A DNA stretch of 55,101 nucleotides from a virus: the IMG/VR virus record IMGVR_UViG_3300023109_000032, positions 1 through 55,101 of that record. One strand, written 5' to 3'. This document shows positions 40,658 through 48,249 of this stretch, piece after piece. The notes under the pieces are model-generated. The model saw only the letters and a list, made by a program, of their open reading frames with translations, made no database searches and had not been told where the DNA came from. The first letter of the stretch is position 1. Every line of letters begins with the position of its first letter. A program made the position numbers and the translations under genes.

Positions 40658-40798
40658 ATGAATTGGAAAAAGATAAAAGAAAATAATATGTATAGACAAG
40701 GCAGATCTGAGGAACAAGTAAGAGGAGCTTATATAGGAGCCTTTATTGCAATCATAGGATTGGCTGTTACATTAATTATAGCAGCTTTAACATCATAA
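40658..40798 (+). CDS. Single-TM small protein, 46 aa
   Basis: Basic N terminus (MNWKKIKENNMYRQGRS) and a C-terminal membrane segment (GAYIGAFIAIIGLAVTLIIA). One base after the previous stop, six bases before the tRNA-Arg gene. Confidence 0.5.
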   Translation: MNWKKIKENNMYRQGRSEEQVRGAYIGAFIAIIGLAVTLIIAALTS

Positions 40799-40804
40799 AG
40801 ATCT

Positions 40805-40878
<74 letters not shown>

Positions 40879-40886
40879 CCGCGACT

Positions 40887-40963
40887 CGGGATGTATCTCC
40901 TCAAGCTTATACCTTGTAGAAAGAGTAATTGGTTACATATGAGTTCAAGTCTCATCTTCCCGA
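40887..40963 (+). pseudogene. Degenerate tRNA-like sequence
   Basis: Starts CGGGATG like the tRNA-Pro at 49403, pairs with CTTCCCG (one mismatch), and has an intact T arm ATGAG-TTCAAGT-CTCAT followed by ACC. The 45 bases between match tRNA length, but no normal 5-bp anticodon stem with 7-base loop can be drawn. Either a decayed tRNA or an unusual tRNA-like element. It directly follows tRNA-Arg. Confidence 0.5.
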
Positions 40964-40999
40964 CCTTAATCTAATAAATATAAAAACAAAAACTTAAAT

Positions 41000-41188
41000 A
41001 TGCTAATAATTAAAAAAGGAGAAAAAGATTCAATTGACAAAGTACTAAAACAGTATAAAAGAAAATGTAGAGAAACGCAACTCCTTAAAGATATTAGATC
41101 AAGAAAAGAATTTGTTAAACCTTCAGAAGCTAAGAGAAAGCAAAAACAGAAAGCCATATATCAACAAAAGCAAAATAAACAGTTTTAA
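41000..41188 (+). CDS. rpsU: Ribosomal protein bS21
   Basis: 62 residues, full length for the family: MLIIKKGEKDSIDKVLKQYK, then RKCRETQLLKDIRSRKEFVK and PSEAKRKQKQKAIYQQK. Basic throughout. bS21 sits on the 30S platform next to the 16S 3' end. In Bacteroidetes ribosomes it helps hide the anti-Shine-Dalgarno sequence, with a tyrosine near position 54 contacting it; Tyr54 is present here. A phage copy could exchange onto host ribosomes and change initiation. It follows the tRNA cluster and precedes a promoter module. Confidence 0.9.
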   Translation: MLIIKKGEKDSIDKVLKQYKRKCRETQLLKDIRSRKEFVKPSEAKRKQKQKAIYQQKQNKQF

Positions 41189-41189
41189 A

Positions 41190-41270
41190 AATTGTTAATA
41201 ACTTTTTGAAAATAACGTGAATTTATAGTTCAGAATCCGAAAAAATTGTTTATATTTATATTATAATAAT
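41190..41270 (+). promoter_or_regulatory. Phage promoter module (full)
   Basis: AATTGTTAATAACTTTTTG, AAAATAACGTG, TTTATAGTTCAGAATCC and AATTGTTTATATTTATATTA. Leader AACGGAAC before the ATG at 41289. Nearly the same as the copy at 49492. Confidence 0.8.
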
Positions 41271-41288
41271 TAAAACAAAAACGGAACT

Positions 41289-41729
41289 ATGGCAACATTA
41301 AGAATCTTTACTCAGTACTACGAAAATTACTCGGACTCTCAAACTCCACACTGGAAACCAAAAGGTGGGCAAACATTCATCATCAAAGATATTGAAGGTG
41401 ATATGATTATGTACTGTGATAATCTAACAGAGGTTTGTACAAACCTTGTATCTGCAAAAAGTAATGAACATTACAAATATGAATACAGAGAACATGAAGT
41501 TGACTTTATGGGCGACGAGGAAATCTCTGTCACAGAACTTACCAATGAAATAAGGGATCAGTTTAACAATGAAGGGAAATATGCAACTAATGATATTCCT
41601 GGATTTGAAGGTACATTAGAAAACTTAAATAAACTCTGTGATGATATGATAAGTCATGCAAACAGTGCAGGTACTGTAGTTGAATGTTCTGCTGATTTAG
41701 ATAATGAATGGGCTAATGAATCAGAATAA
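41289..41729 (+). CDS. Hypothetical protein, 146 aa
   Basis: Acidic alpha/beta protein (TLRIFTQYYENYSDS ... EVDFMGDEEISVTELTNEIR), no known motif. Driven by a full promoter module with AACGGAA leader. The next gene starts one base after its stop. Confidence 0.6.
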   Translation: MATLRIFTQYYENYSDSQTPHWKPKGGQTFIIKDIEGDMIMYCDNLTEVCTNLVSAKSNEHYKYEYREHEVDFMGDEEISVTELTNEIRDQFNNEGKYATNDIPGFEGTLENLNKLCDDMISHANSAGTVVECSADLDNEWANESE

Positions 41730-41730
41730 T

Positions 41731-41844
41731 ATGAAAGAAATTAAAAGATACTTAAAGAATATTGAATCTATAGATATTGTAATGATTTTTGCAATCTGTC
41801 TATGTACAACAATGTTAGTATTCACAATAACAAAATGGATTTAG
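41731..41844 (+). CDS. Single-TM micropeptide, 37 aa
   Basis: MKEIKRYLKNIESIDIVMIF then AICLCTTMLVFTITKWI: basic-amphipathic start and one membrane segment. Its end overlaps the start of the phosphatase gene by 10 bases. Confidence 0.45.
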   Translation: MKEIKRYLKNIESIDIVMIFAICLCTTMLVFTITKWI

Positions 41845-42416
41845 ATAACGACATAACCATTAATGTTTTGGAGGAAAAGTTATGGGATCATTATTCCGAA
41901 CTTCCAAATCCTTTATGGTATGCACAACAAGATAAATTAAAAGATATGAAAAAAGACGTAGTAATATTTGACCTCGACGGTACACTTGCTCTTATTGATG
42001 ATAGGAGAAAGCTTGCCACTAAAACAAACGGTAAAATGGATTGGGATACATTTTTTGATCCTGATAATATTAAATTAGACTTACCTAATGATTCGGTAAT
42101 TGAAATGGCAAAAACTTTAGATGCGCAAGGTTTTACTATTGTGATATTCTCAGGAAGGAGTAAAGCCACTAAAGATGCAACAGCTGCATGGTTGGATAAA
42201 CATAATGTTCCATTTAATATAATGAAGATGAGACCGACTGGCCACCCTTGGGCTTTTATGCCAGATGATAAGTTAAAGAAAGGTTGGTTAGATGATATAT
42301 TTCCAGGTGAGAAAAAGGACCGCATACTCTGTGTGTTTGATGATAGAACTAAAGTTGTAAATATGTGGAGAGATAATGGCTTAAGCTGTTTTCAAGTAGC
42401 TCCTGGTGACTTTTAA
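41835..42416 (+). CDS. Polynucleotide-kinase-type 3'-phosphatase (HAD), kinase domain absent
   Basis: Start chosen at ATG 41835 (MDLDND). HAD phosphatase matching the C-terminal half of T4 Pnk/PseT: VVIFDLDGTL with nucleophile Asp46 and Asp48, VIFSGR, the conserved KKGWLDDIF, and CVFDDRTKVVNMW ... CFQVAPGDF, almost as in T4 (IDDRTQVVEMW ... CWQVASGDF). No P-loop kinase domain. Would remove 3'-phosphates from DNA or RNA ends, preparing them for ligation. Confidence 0.85.
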   Translation: MDLDNDITINVLEEKLWDHYSELPNPLWYAQQDKLKDMKKDVVIFDLDGTLALIDDRRKLATKTNGKMDWDTFFDPDNIKLDLPNDSVIEMAKTLDAQGFTIVIFSGRSKATKDATAAWLDKHNVPFNIMKMRPTGHPWAFMPDDKLKKGWLDDIFPGEKKDRILCVFDDRTKVVNMWRDNGLSCFQVAPGDF

Positions 42417-42425
42417 AATAAAGAT

Positions 42426-42713
42426 ATGGAATTTAAAGATTTAAGATTTAAAAAACAAACACACGGTGGTATTGGAACTACTGCAAAATTTAAAGATGTA
42501 ACTATAAGCATTCAGGCCGGGAGCTTTGTGTATAGTACCCCACGAGAAGATGGATTAGACTCCACTGAGTACTGTTCATTTGAAGTAGGAATATTTGAAA
42601 ATACTGGAGATGGCGGTTTTGTTACAAGTAAATATATTGATTGCGGTGAAGAGCTTGTTGCAGGGTGGGTATCAAAAGAAGAAATTGAAAATGTTTTACA
42701 AAAATTAAATTAG
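42426..42713 (+). CDS. Hypothetical protein, 95 aa
   Basis: Beta-rich protein (TTAKFKDVTISIQAGSFVYS, YCSFEVGIFENTGDGGFV), a possible small sandwich fold, with a short C-terminal helix. Not recognised. Confidence 0.55.
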   Translation: MEFKDLRFKKQTHGGIGTTAKFKDVTISIQAGSFVYSTPREDGLDSTEYCSFEVGIFENTGDGGFVTSKYIDCGEELVAGWVSKEEIENVLQKLN

Positions 42714-42718
42714 AGAAA

Positions 42719-43057
42719 ATGAAAATATTACAAAAGATAGCATGGTTAACTAGAAAGTGGAATTTATCAATAAGATTATTTGACTTGCAATTACACGATA
42801 ATCTTAACTCTTGGGGGTTTCATATACTAGCAATTAATTATAATCATTCTGTATATTCACTTTTAGCATTTGAATGTAGATTACCTAACTGTGCAGACGT
42901 TAAACATTTTGTAGTAGACCATGTAGATATTCTATTTTTAAGAAAGCCTCTTAATGATTGGGCTTGTGGCTTGGAAGAAAATGCTATGTGGTCTGGTAGA
43001 ACTCCAACTAAACTAGAAGAGATTATGATTGCTTTGGTTGGTACAATCTTTAAATAA
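42719..43057 (+). CDS. Hypothetical protein, 112 aa
   Basis: Mixed alpha/beta with a hydrophobic middle (WGFHILAINYNHSVYSLLAF) and a few Cys and Trp. No signal peptide. Its stop abuts the next promoter module. Confidence 0.55.
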   Translation: MKILQKIAWLTRKWNLSIRLFDLQLHDNLNSWGFHILAINYNHSVYSLLAFECRLPNCADVKHFVVDHVDILFLRKPLNDWACGLEENAMWSGRTPTKLEEIMIALVGTIFK

Positions 43058-43136
43058 ATTGTTAATAACTTTTTAAACAAAACGTGAAACTATAGTTCAG
43101 AATCTAAAAAAATTGATTATATTTATACTATAATTA
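43057..43136 (+). promoter_or_regulatory. Phage promoter module (full)
   Basis: AATTGTTAATAACTTTTTAA, AAAACGTG, ACTATAGTTCAGAATC and AATTGATTATATTTATACTA with TATAATT. The gene after it lacks the AACGGAA leader. Confidence 0.78.
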
Positions 43137-43148
43137 AAAACAATATAT

Positions 43149-43454
43149 ATGAGCAAGTATCAAGAACTATTACAAAACCCACCAACATTTACAGAACTTT
43201 ATGATAGTGAAAATCTAAGAGAAGTTATTTTTGAAACTATTAGCTGTATGTGTGATAACAGGCACTTCCTAAAATTCAAAAAGAATTCTGACGGTGATTT
43301 TAAAATGAATGGAAATGGACATTCACTTAGCAACTGGTCGATGAAACATACTCCTCATGATATTGAATGGGAAGCTGATGATCAAAATTGGGGAGCGGTT
43401 GTAAATATGATTAATACTGGAACTTCAAAGATATCAACTGTTAAGTGTAGATAA
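43149..43454 (+). CDS. Hypothetical protein, 101 aa
   Basis: Polar protein with a CMCDNRHF cluster and several Trp/His; not recognised. First gene after a promoter module. Its stop overlaps the next ATG. Confidence 0.55.
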   Translation: MSKYQELLQNPPTFTELYDSENLREVIFETISCMCDNRHFLKFKKNSDGDFKMNGNGHSLSNWSMKHTPHDIEWEADDQNWGAVVNMINTGTSKISTVKCR

Positions 43455-43534
43455 TGAATTGTATTAAATGTAAAATTGACGAGGAAGTACCACATGCATT
43501 TAGAAATTGGAAAAATTCAAAAATATATCGATAA
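43454..43534 (+). CDS. Small Cys-containing peptide, 26 aa
   Basis: MNCIKCKIDEEVPHAFRNWK plus NSKIYR, with a CIKC pair that could be half a zinc knuckle. One-base overlaps with the genes on both sides support it. Confidence 0.45.
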   Translation: MNCIKCKIDEEVPHAFRNWKNSKIYR

Positions 43535-44037
43535 TGAAAAATGTTTTATTAGCATCAACCTTTTTAGTGACTATGACAGGATCACAAAGTGAGAATCAAG
43601 AGGTTATGGCAATTCAACCAGAACCAGTGATTGAAATTATAGAGGAAGAAGTTAACCTTATTAATGGAAGGATTGATAACCGAGAAGAACTTATAGAAGC
43701 CATGGCGTTTGTTGAAAGTAGAGGAAACCCTTCTGTGATTGGAGATACTGATTTAGGATCACCTTCAGTAGGCCTCTTACAAATTAGACCTATCATGGTT
43801 AGAGAAGTAAATAGAATTTTAAGAAACCAAGGGTTAGATAAAAAATTCAAATATAGTGATAGAAGTAGTGGAGACAAATCCATTGAGATGTTTAATATAT
43901 GGGCTGATGCTTATCATTTAAATAGTTCATATGAAAAGATGGCCAGAAATTGGAACGGTGGGCCAAAAGGGTATAAGAAACCTGCAACTGCTCATTATTG
44001 GAATAAAGTCAAAAATTATATAAAAACAAATTTATAA
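43534..44037 (+). CDS. Secreted lytic transglycosylase (SLT-like)
   Basis: Start at ATG 43534, which overlaps the previous stop and gives a short signal peptide (MKNVLLASTFLVTMTGS) followed by Gln. The enzyme domain has catalytic Glu61 in MAFVESRGNPSV, GLLQIRP (80-86) and ARNWNGGPKGY near the C terminus, all SLT/goose-lysozyme-like features. It would cleave peptidoglycan in the periplasm, for lysis or for wall penetration. No holin is certain next to it. Confidence 0.82.
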   Translation: MKNVLLASTFLVTMTGSQSENQEVMAIQPEPVIEIIEEEVNLINGRIDNREELIEAMAFVESRGNPSVIGDTDLGSPSVGLLQIRPIMVREVNRILRNQGLDKKFKYSDRSSGDKSIEMFNIWADAYHLNSSYEKMARNWNGGPKGYKKPATAHYWNKVKNYIKTNL

Positions 44038-44040
44038 GAT

Positions 44041-44154
44041 ATGATAAACAAAATAATAAAAAGAATTAAAAAATGGCATGCCTATTGGTCATGGATTGAA
44101 GAGCAGAGATTAAAGGCTGCTGAGCATTCATGTAGTGCAGGCCCTCTAATGTAA
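44041..44154 (+). CDS. Small basic/aromatic peptide, 37 aa
   Basis: MINKIIKRIKKWHAYWSWIE then EQRLKAAEHSCSAGPLM. An amphipathic basic helix with three Trp/Tyr. Follows the transglycosylase by three bases, so a membrane-active helper is possible. Confidence 0.45.
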   Translation: MINKIIKRIKKWHAYWSWIEEQRLKAAEHSCSAGPLM

Positions 44155-44165
44155 ATTTATAAGAT

Positions 44166-44579
44166 ATGGTAAAAGTAAAAGTAGTATATATGAATGGGAA
44201 AGAAACTGAATACGATGTTGATTACCCAAAAGCATACATAGCAAAAATTATGGACAGTGAAAATGACTTAATGCCGGAAAGGAAAGCAGTAAAAGAAATT
44301 TATGCAGGAGATAAACTTATTGCTAAATTTAATAATGGATTTTTAAATGAATTGGTATTAGAAAAACCTAAACCTAAAAAGACTGCAGGTATGGGTAGGT
44401 ATAAAGGTCATACAGTTCCTACGCATGATGACCGCATGCCTAATATAAAAGATAAGGCTAAAGCTGAAGAAGATTGGAATGAATATCAAGCAGAAATTTT
44501 ACATGCTCAAAAAATGTTAAAGGACAATGTATGGGTAACAGACCATACTGGTGGGGACATAGAAATAACTTACTCTTGA
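44166..44579 (+). CDS. Hypothetical protein, 137 aa
   Basis: N-terminal beta-alpha domain (VKVKVVYMNGKETEYDV) and a Lys/Asp-rich helical C terminus. Not recognised. Confidence 0.55.
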   Translation: MVKVKVVYMNGKETEYDVDYPKAYIAKIMDSENDLMPERKAVKEIYAGDKLIAKFNNGFLNELVLEKPKPKKTAGMGRYKGHTVPTHDDRMPNIKDKAKAEEDWNEYQAEILHAQKMLKDNVWVTDHTGGDIEITYS

Positions 44580-44586
44580 AGTTGTA

Positions 44587-44607
44587 AGGTTCTCGAGAGT
44601 TGAACCT
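44587..44607 (+). terminator. Hairpin, possible weak terminator
   Basis: Six-bp perfect stem AGGTTC / GAACCT with a 9-base loop, just after the previous stop. No T-run follows on either strand, so termination is doubtful. Confidence 0.3.
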
Positions 44608-44643
44608 AAACAAAAATTAAGCTCTCTATATAATTAAATAAAA

Positions 44644-45177
44644 ATGAAGATGAAGAAGATTTTAATGATGGTAATAGTTTCGCTTGGACTACAATTACAA
44701 GCACAAACGTTATGTGATTCAAATATGACTTACACAACAGGTTCACAGTATCAATTAGAAATAGCAATTCCACAAACTGGAAATAGTTTACCAACAATGG
44801 CTCCACTATATGCTGTCACTTATGGTGGTCAAACAATGTTGGGTCAAGACAGTTGTTTTGCTGGTCCTTGTACACATACAGTATACAATTACAATCCAAC
44901 TACTGGAATGCCTTATGATACAATTACAACTTGTATTAGTTATACCTTAACAGATACATTAGGTTATGTTGATACGATGAGTTGTTGTTTCAATCAAGTA
45001 TGGGATGGGCAGGCTTGGATGAGAATGTCTATGGGTGGTACTGTTGGTATAGAAGAGTTGTACAATACTGAAAAACAAGACTATAGAATATTTAATGTAT
45101 TAGGTAGACAATTAATAGAAGCTCCAATTGGAGAAATGTATATTCAAAATAGAAAGAAATATATTAAGCTGAGATAG
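44644..45177 (+). CDS. Secreted protein with short T9SS-like C-terminal domain
   Basis: Signal peptide MKMKKILMMVIVSLGLQLQA followed by Gln; then LCD as in the protein at 20223. Six Cys in the body suggest disulfides. The end (YRIFNVLGRQLIEAP ... MYIQNRKKYIKLR) parallels the 20223 protein (VFDFLGRYIQ...) and T9SS type-A domains. It stands outside the main island, just before a bidirectional terminator. Confidence 0.72.
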   Translation: MKMKKILMMVIVSLGLQLQAQTLCDSNMTYTTGSQYQLEIAIPQTGNSLPTMAPLYAVTYGGQTMLGQDSCFAGPCTHTVYNYNPTTGMPYDTITTCISYTLTDTLGYVDTMSCCFNQVWDGQAWMRMSMGGTVGIEELYNTEKQDYRIFNVLGRQLIEAPIGEMYIQNRKKYIKLR

Positions 45178-45191
45178 TAAAAAGCTTTAAG

Positions 45192-45226
45192 ACTAAAAGG
45201 CCACTCATAGAGTGGTCTTTTTTAGT
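45192..45226. terminator. Bidirectional terminator between convergent genes
   Basis: Stem GGCCACT / AGTGGTC with loop CATAG, flanked by ACTAAAA on the left and TTTTTTAGT on the right, so both strands have a stem plus T-run. It ends the plus-strand secreted-protein gene and the minus-strand head-protein trio. Confidence 0.9.
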
Positions 45227-45231
45227 TTAAA

Positions 45232-45657
45232 TTACATTCCTATGTCTTTATGAAGAACTTTCATAAAACCTTTATAAGTATGTTGGCCATACTCATCTCT
45301 TAATATTTGACCAACAGCCAGTGCAAAATCTTCATATGACATGGAGTCATCTATTTTAATCATTGCTTTATCCATTGCTTTTGCTAAAGCTTCAGACTTC
45401 TTAGATTCAAATATATTAAATTTAGACACGTGATTTTCATTTTGAGTTTTTTCATCTTCATGACCTTCTTTCCAATGAGGACTTATAACACCAGGATCTC
45501 TAGTTGGATGAACATCAAATCCTTGTCTTACTGGGCTATCATACGCGTTAGTATCTTTTCCTCCGGCTAAATCATCAAACATATCTTTAAATTGTTTGAT
45601 AGTTCCTTTATAATGTCTAATTGCATTTTCATCTTTATCTTCTTGTGGTGTTTCCAT
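45232..45657 (-). CDS. Predicted head-packaged protein, 141 aa
   Basis: Last gene of the minus-strand trio. Disordered, acidic, Lys/His/Asp-rich N-terminal half; then VSKFNIFESKKSEALAKAMD, where KFNIFESKK resembles the leader motif of the other head proteins but lies internally, about residue 80. The C-terminal helix domain contains SYEDFALAVGQILRDEYG. It overlaps its upstream neighbour by one base. Confidence 0.55.
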   Translation of the reverse strand: METPQEDKDENAIRHYKGTIKQFKDMFDDLAGGKDTNAYDSPVRQGFDVHPTRDPGVISPHWKEGHEDEKTQNENHVSKFNIFESKKSEALAKAMDKAMIKIDDSMSYEDFALAVGQILRDEYGQHTYKGFMKVLHKDIGM

Positions 45658-46112
45658 TACTTTCCGTATTTTTGCTTAAGCTGATGTATCTTAGTTTGAT
45701 ATCCTAATTTTTTTATATCTATTTTGTCTATTGCAATTCTCAGTTGATAATATTCTACACCAAAAGGATCTTCTCTATCTTGTGCAGCTCTGAACCTTTC
45801 AATATTTTGTTGTTCTCTTCTCTTTAATCTTTCAGCAGTTGAATTTGGATTAAATTCATGTTTCTCAGCTTCAACAATTCCATCTTTACCATCCATAGTA
45901 TCATGTACTGAATTTAGATTTTTAACTGAGTCTGAAATTTTAGAATACATCCAAGCATCTAATTGTTGACCCTGTGACATTCTATCTTTAATCATATCAG
46001 CATAATCACCAATTCTTTCTAAGTCAGTTGATGCCATGCTATTAAGATTGTCAATAGTTTTATCATTTTCATTAAAGGATTCAAATCCTGGTATTAAATC
46101 TATACTTGCCAT
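45657..46112 (-). CDS. Predicted head-packaged protein, 151 aa
   Basis: N terminus MASIDLIPGFESFNENDK shares the IPxFxxFNE leader with its upstream gene and the gene at 19397. The body is a charged helical coil with many Met/Asp/Arg/Gln. One-base overlap with the next gene. Role inferred from the leader. Confidence 0.6.
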   Translation of the reverse strand: MASIDLIPGFESFNENDKTIDNLNSMASTDLERIGDYADMIKDRMSQGQQLDAWMYSKISDSVKNLNSVHDTMDGKDGIVEAEKHEFNPNSTAERLKRREQQNIERFRAAQDREDPFGVEYYQLRIAIDKIDIKKLGYQTKIHQLKQKYGK

Positions 46113-46113
46113 A

Positions 46114-46581
46114 TTAAAATGTTGAATTCATGATTAGTTCTGCAATCTCTTGTTCCCATGCTTTTACTGATCTACTACTAATCGCTTTTTGATCGTAAAA
46201 TTCAGCTACGATAAGCTTTGCCAATACTTTTGCTCCAGAAGGTTTATCTTTTCCTTTTATTTGAACCATTGCTTCATTAACTTCACCTTCATTAGTAGCA
46301 GAATAAGATTCATAAGCTTTATCTATTGCTTCATTAATATGTTTCTTAGCTTCTTTAAGATATGAATCGGCTTTATGTTCGTCATTATCATTTTTTTCAT
46401 AAGTATCTGCTTCTTGTGCTATATGATTGGAACATGATTCTACTACACCGGCTATCGGAGTCATACTATAACCTGTTTGTGGTGTTGCTCCACCTAGTGC
46501 AAAATTATTGATTCCCATCTGACCAAAACCTGCTGCTACAATGGTTTCATTAAATTTATCGAACTCTGGTATCTTACTCAT
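46114..46581 (-). CDS. Predicted head-packaged protein with internal VNEA site
   Basis: Leader MSKIPEFDKFNETIVAAG, then an internal EVNEA at 100-104 followed by MVQIKGKDKPS, the same context as in the plus-strand polyproteins; HINEA at 81-85 is another candidate. The N-terminal segment is Gly/Asn-rich and a helical module follows the site. First gene of the minus-strand trio. Confidence 0.62.
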   Translation of the reverse strand: MSKIPEFDKFNETIVAAGFGQMGINNFALGGATPQTGYSMTPIAGVVESCSNHIAQEADTYEKNDNDEHKADSYLKEAKKHINEAIDKAYESYSATNEGEVNEAMVQIKGKDKPSGAKVLAKLIVAEFYDQKAISSRSVKAWEQEIAELIMNSTF

Positions 46582-46652
46582 AATTAGTTTTATATTTGTT
46601 TATATATTTGTAAACAAACTTTGAGTTTGTGCATATAAAAATAAACATAATT
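46582..46652. promoter_or_regulatory. Divergent promoter region with inverted repeats
   Basis: 71 bases between the minus-strand trio and the plus-strand gene at 46653. It contains inverted repeats GTTTA ... TAAAC (46598-46615) and CAAACT-TTG-AGTTTG (46615-46629), candidate operators, plus AT-rich TATAAAAATAAA facing right and TATAAACAAATATAAAAC facing left. Confidence 0.5.
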
Positions 46653-46838
46653 ATGTCAGAATTTTTTAGAACACAGATGGGTCGCAAAATGGTTGATAAG
46701 GATATACCTAAATTGGTAAATGTCTTAGAGAGAATCGCTATTCAATTAGAGCAAAAAAATAAATTAGATGAAAAGCGATTTATTTTAGAAGAAAGAATAC
46801 AAAAGCTTACAATAAAAGAATCAAATAAGAATGCCTAA
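46653..46838 (+). CDS. Small coiled-coil protein, 61 aa
   Basis: Start at MSEFFRTQMG (46653) preferred over an in-frame ATG at 46629 inside the promoter region. A single charged coiled coil (LVNVLERIAIQLEQKNKLDE). Overlaps the next gene by 8 bases. Function unknown. Confidence 0.55.
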   Translation: MSEFFRTQMGRKMVDKDIPKLVNVLERIAIQLEQKNKLDEKRFILEERIQKLTIKESNKNA

Positions 46839-47097
46839 AAAGGATATTACATATAAGCAGTTTATTGCTCACATGGATAAAGGCAATAAAGTTTATATGA
46901 AAAAACCTAGATCATGGCAAAAGGTATGGTTTTGGTGGGAGAGCAAAAAAGAGAAGTGGTTTTTAAATAAAGCATTTGATAAAAGAGAGGATGGTAGGGT
47001 AGAACCAGAGCCTTCAGTATGGATAACTGCAAAACAAATGGAAAGCCACATGGACCACATGGTTAGACAAGGCTATAAATATCATATAGATGAATAA
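46831..47097 (+). CDS. Hypothetical basic protein, 88 aa
   Basis: Lys/Trp-rich (KKPRSWQKVWFWWESKKEKW) with a His/Met helix at the end. Not recognised. Overlaps both neighbours by 8 bases. Confidence 0.55.
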   Translation: MPKKDITYKQFIAHMDKGNKVYMKKPRSWQKVWFWWESKKEKWFLNKAFDKREDGRVEPEPSVWITAKQMESHMDHMVRQGYKYHIDE

Positions 47098-47434
47098 ATT
47101 ATTATTGGCATTTTTGCTGTTCTTTACAGGCCAAGCAGCAATATGGTTTCAAACAAACGGACAATTTGTATGGCCTTGGTTTAAAAAGAACCCATTTACA
47201 GTTTCAGTTTTATTTGGAACTGCAATTAGTTACATATTAATTTATGGCACCAGGTTTATGGTAGAATATTATGATGGCTTATTGTGGCCAGGTAGATTTA
47301 TTGCATTTGGTTCTGGTATTATTTCGTTTACATTTTTAACTTGGTATTTTCTTGGGGAAGGCATTACTACAAAAACTATAGTATCACTGTTCTTAGCCTG
47401 TAGCTTAATAGGCATACAGTTATTTTGGAAATGA
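47090..47434 (+). CDS. Membrane protein, 114 aa, about four TM segments
   Basis: Segments: LLLAFLLFFTGQAAIWF, FTVSVLFGTAISYILIYG, FIAFGSGIISFTFLTWYFLG and KTIVSLFLACSLIGIQLFW. The organisation recalls small multidrug-resistance or EamA half-transporters, but signature residues are not evident. Its TGA overlaps the J-protein start. Confidence 0.55.
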   Translation: MNKLLLAFLLFFTGQAAIWFQTNGQFVWPWFKKNPFTVSVLFGTAISYILIYGTRFMVEYYDGLLWPGRFIAFGSGIISFTFLTWYFLGEGITTKTIVSLFLACSLIGIQLFWK

Positions 47435-48249
47435 AAGATCCATATAACATATTAGGAGTAGATAAAGCTTCATCAGAAAATGATATTAAAAAGGCTTATA
47501 GAAAATTAGCTAAAGAGTATCATCCTGATAAAGCAGAAGGCAATGAAGAAAAATTCAAAGAAATTGCAGATGCATATGAAACTCTAAGTAATCCACAAAA
47601 GAAAAATCAGTATGATCAAATGGCAAATAATCCGTTTGCTGATTTTGGGCATGATTTTACTGGTAGTATGTTTGATGATTTATTAAAGAATCAAAATTTT
47701 GCTGGAGCATTTAATCAAAGATATGGTTACAATACGAAAGGTAGAAATACCACGGGTGTTTTGAGAATAACATTAGCCGATGCTTATTACGGTACGAGCA
47801 GAGATGTTGGTATTGGTATGAAAACTATAAAGGTTGACATCCCACCTGGTATAAGAAGCGGGCAGAAGTTAAGATTAAAAGGATTAGGGCAAAGAGGGCA
47901 AACCGAAGATCTTAACGGTGATCTGATTATGACTATAGAAGTTATTAATGATTCTAATTTTTTTGTCGATAACCAAGGTTTACATACAATAAAGAATATA
48001 ACTCTTTACGATGCTATCTTAGGAGGGAAGGAAAGTATTGATTGCTTTGACAAAACTATAACATTTACAATTCCACCTGGTACTATTAATGGAAAAGTAT
48101 TAAGAGTCAAAGGAAAAGGCTTTCCAGTATACAAGCAATCTACATTTTCTGATTTGCTTATAAGCATTATAGTAGATATACCAATAAACTTAGATGAAGA
48201 AGATAAGAAATTAATACAAAAAATAAAAGATAAACATAATGGAAAATAA
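47431..48249 (+). CDS. DnaJ/CbpA-like Hsp40 co-chaperone
   Basis: Start at ATG 47431 (MKDPYNILGV), giving an ATGA overlap. J domain 1-65 with HPD at 31-33, a short Gly/Phe/Asn region, then two beta-sandwich client-binding domains (VDIPPGIRSGQKLRLKGLG and FTIPPGTINGKVLRVKGKG). There is no zinc finger, so it is the CbpA type. Length 272. It would recruit host DnaK for phage assembly or replication. Overlaps the next gene by 11 bases. Confidence 0.88.
   Translation: MKDPYNILGVDKASSENDIKKAYRKLAKEYHPDKAEGNEEKFKEIADAYETLSNPQKKNQYDQMANNPFADFGHDFTGSMFDDLLKNQNFAGAFNQRYGYNTKGRNTTGVLRITLADAYYGTSRDVGIGMKTIKVDIPPGIRSGQKLRLKGLGQRGQTEDLNGDLIMTIEVINDSNFFVDNQGLHTIKNITLYDAILGGKESIDCFDKTITFTIPPGTINGKVLRVKGKGFPVYKQSTFSDLLISIIVDIPINLDEEDKKLIQKIKDKHNGK

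Noticed and set aside
40887-40963. Intron-containing or complete tRNA
   Set aside because: Length is already normal without an intron, and no 5-bp anticodon stem with a 7-base loop having U at position 33 can be formed.
41891-42325. 144-residue minus-strand ORF
   Set aside because: Antisense shadow of the phosphatase gene, which has clear catalytic motifs.
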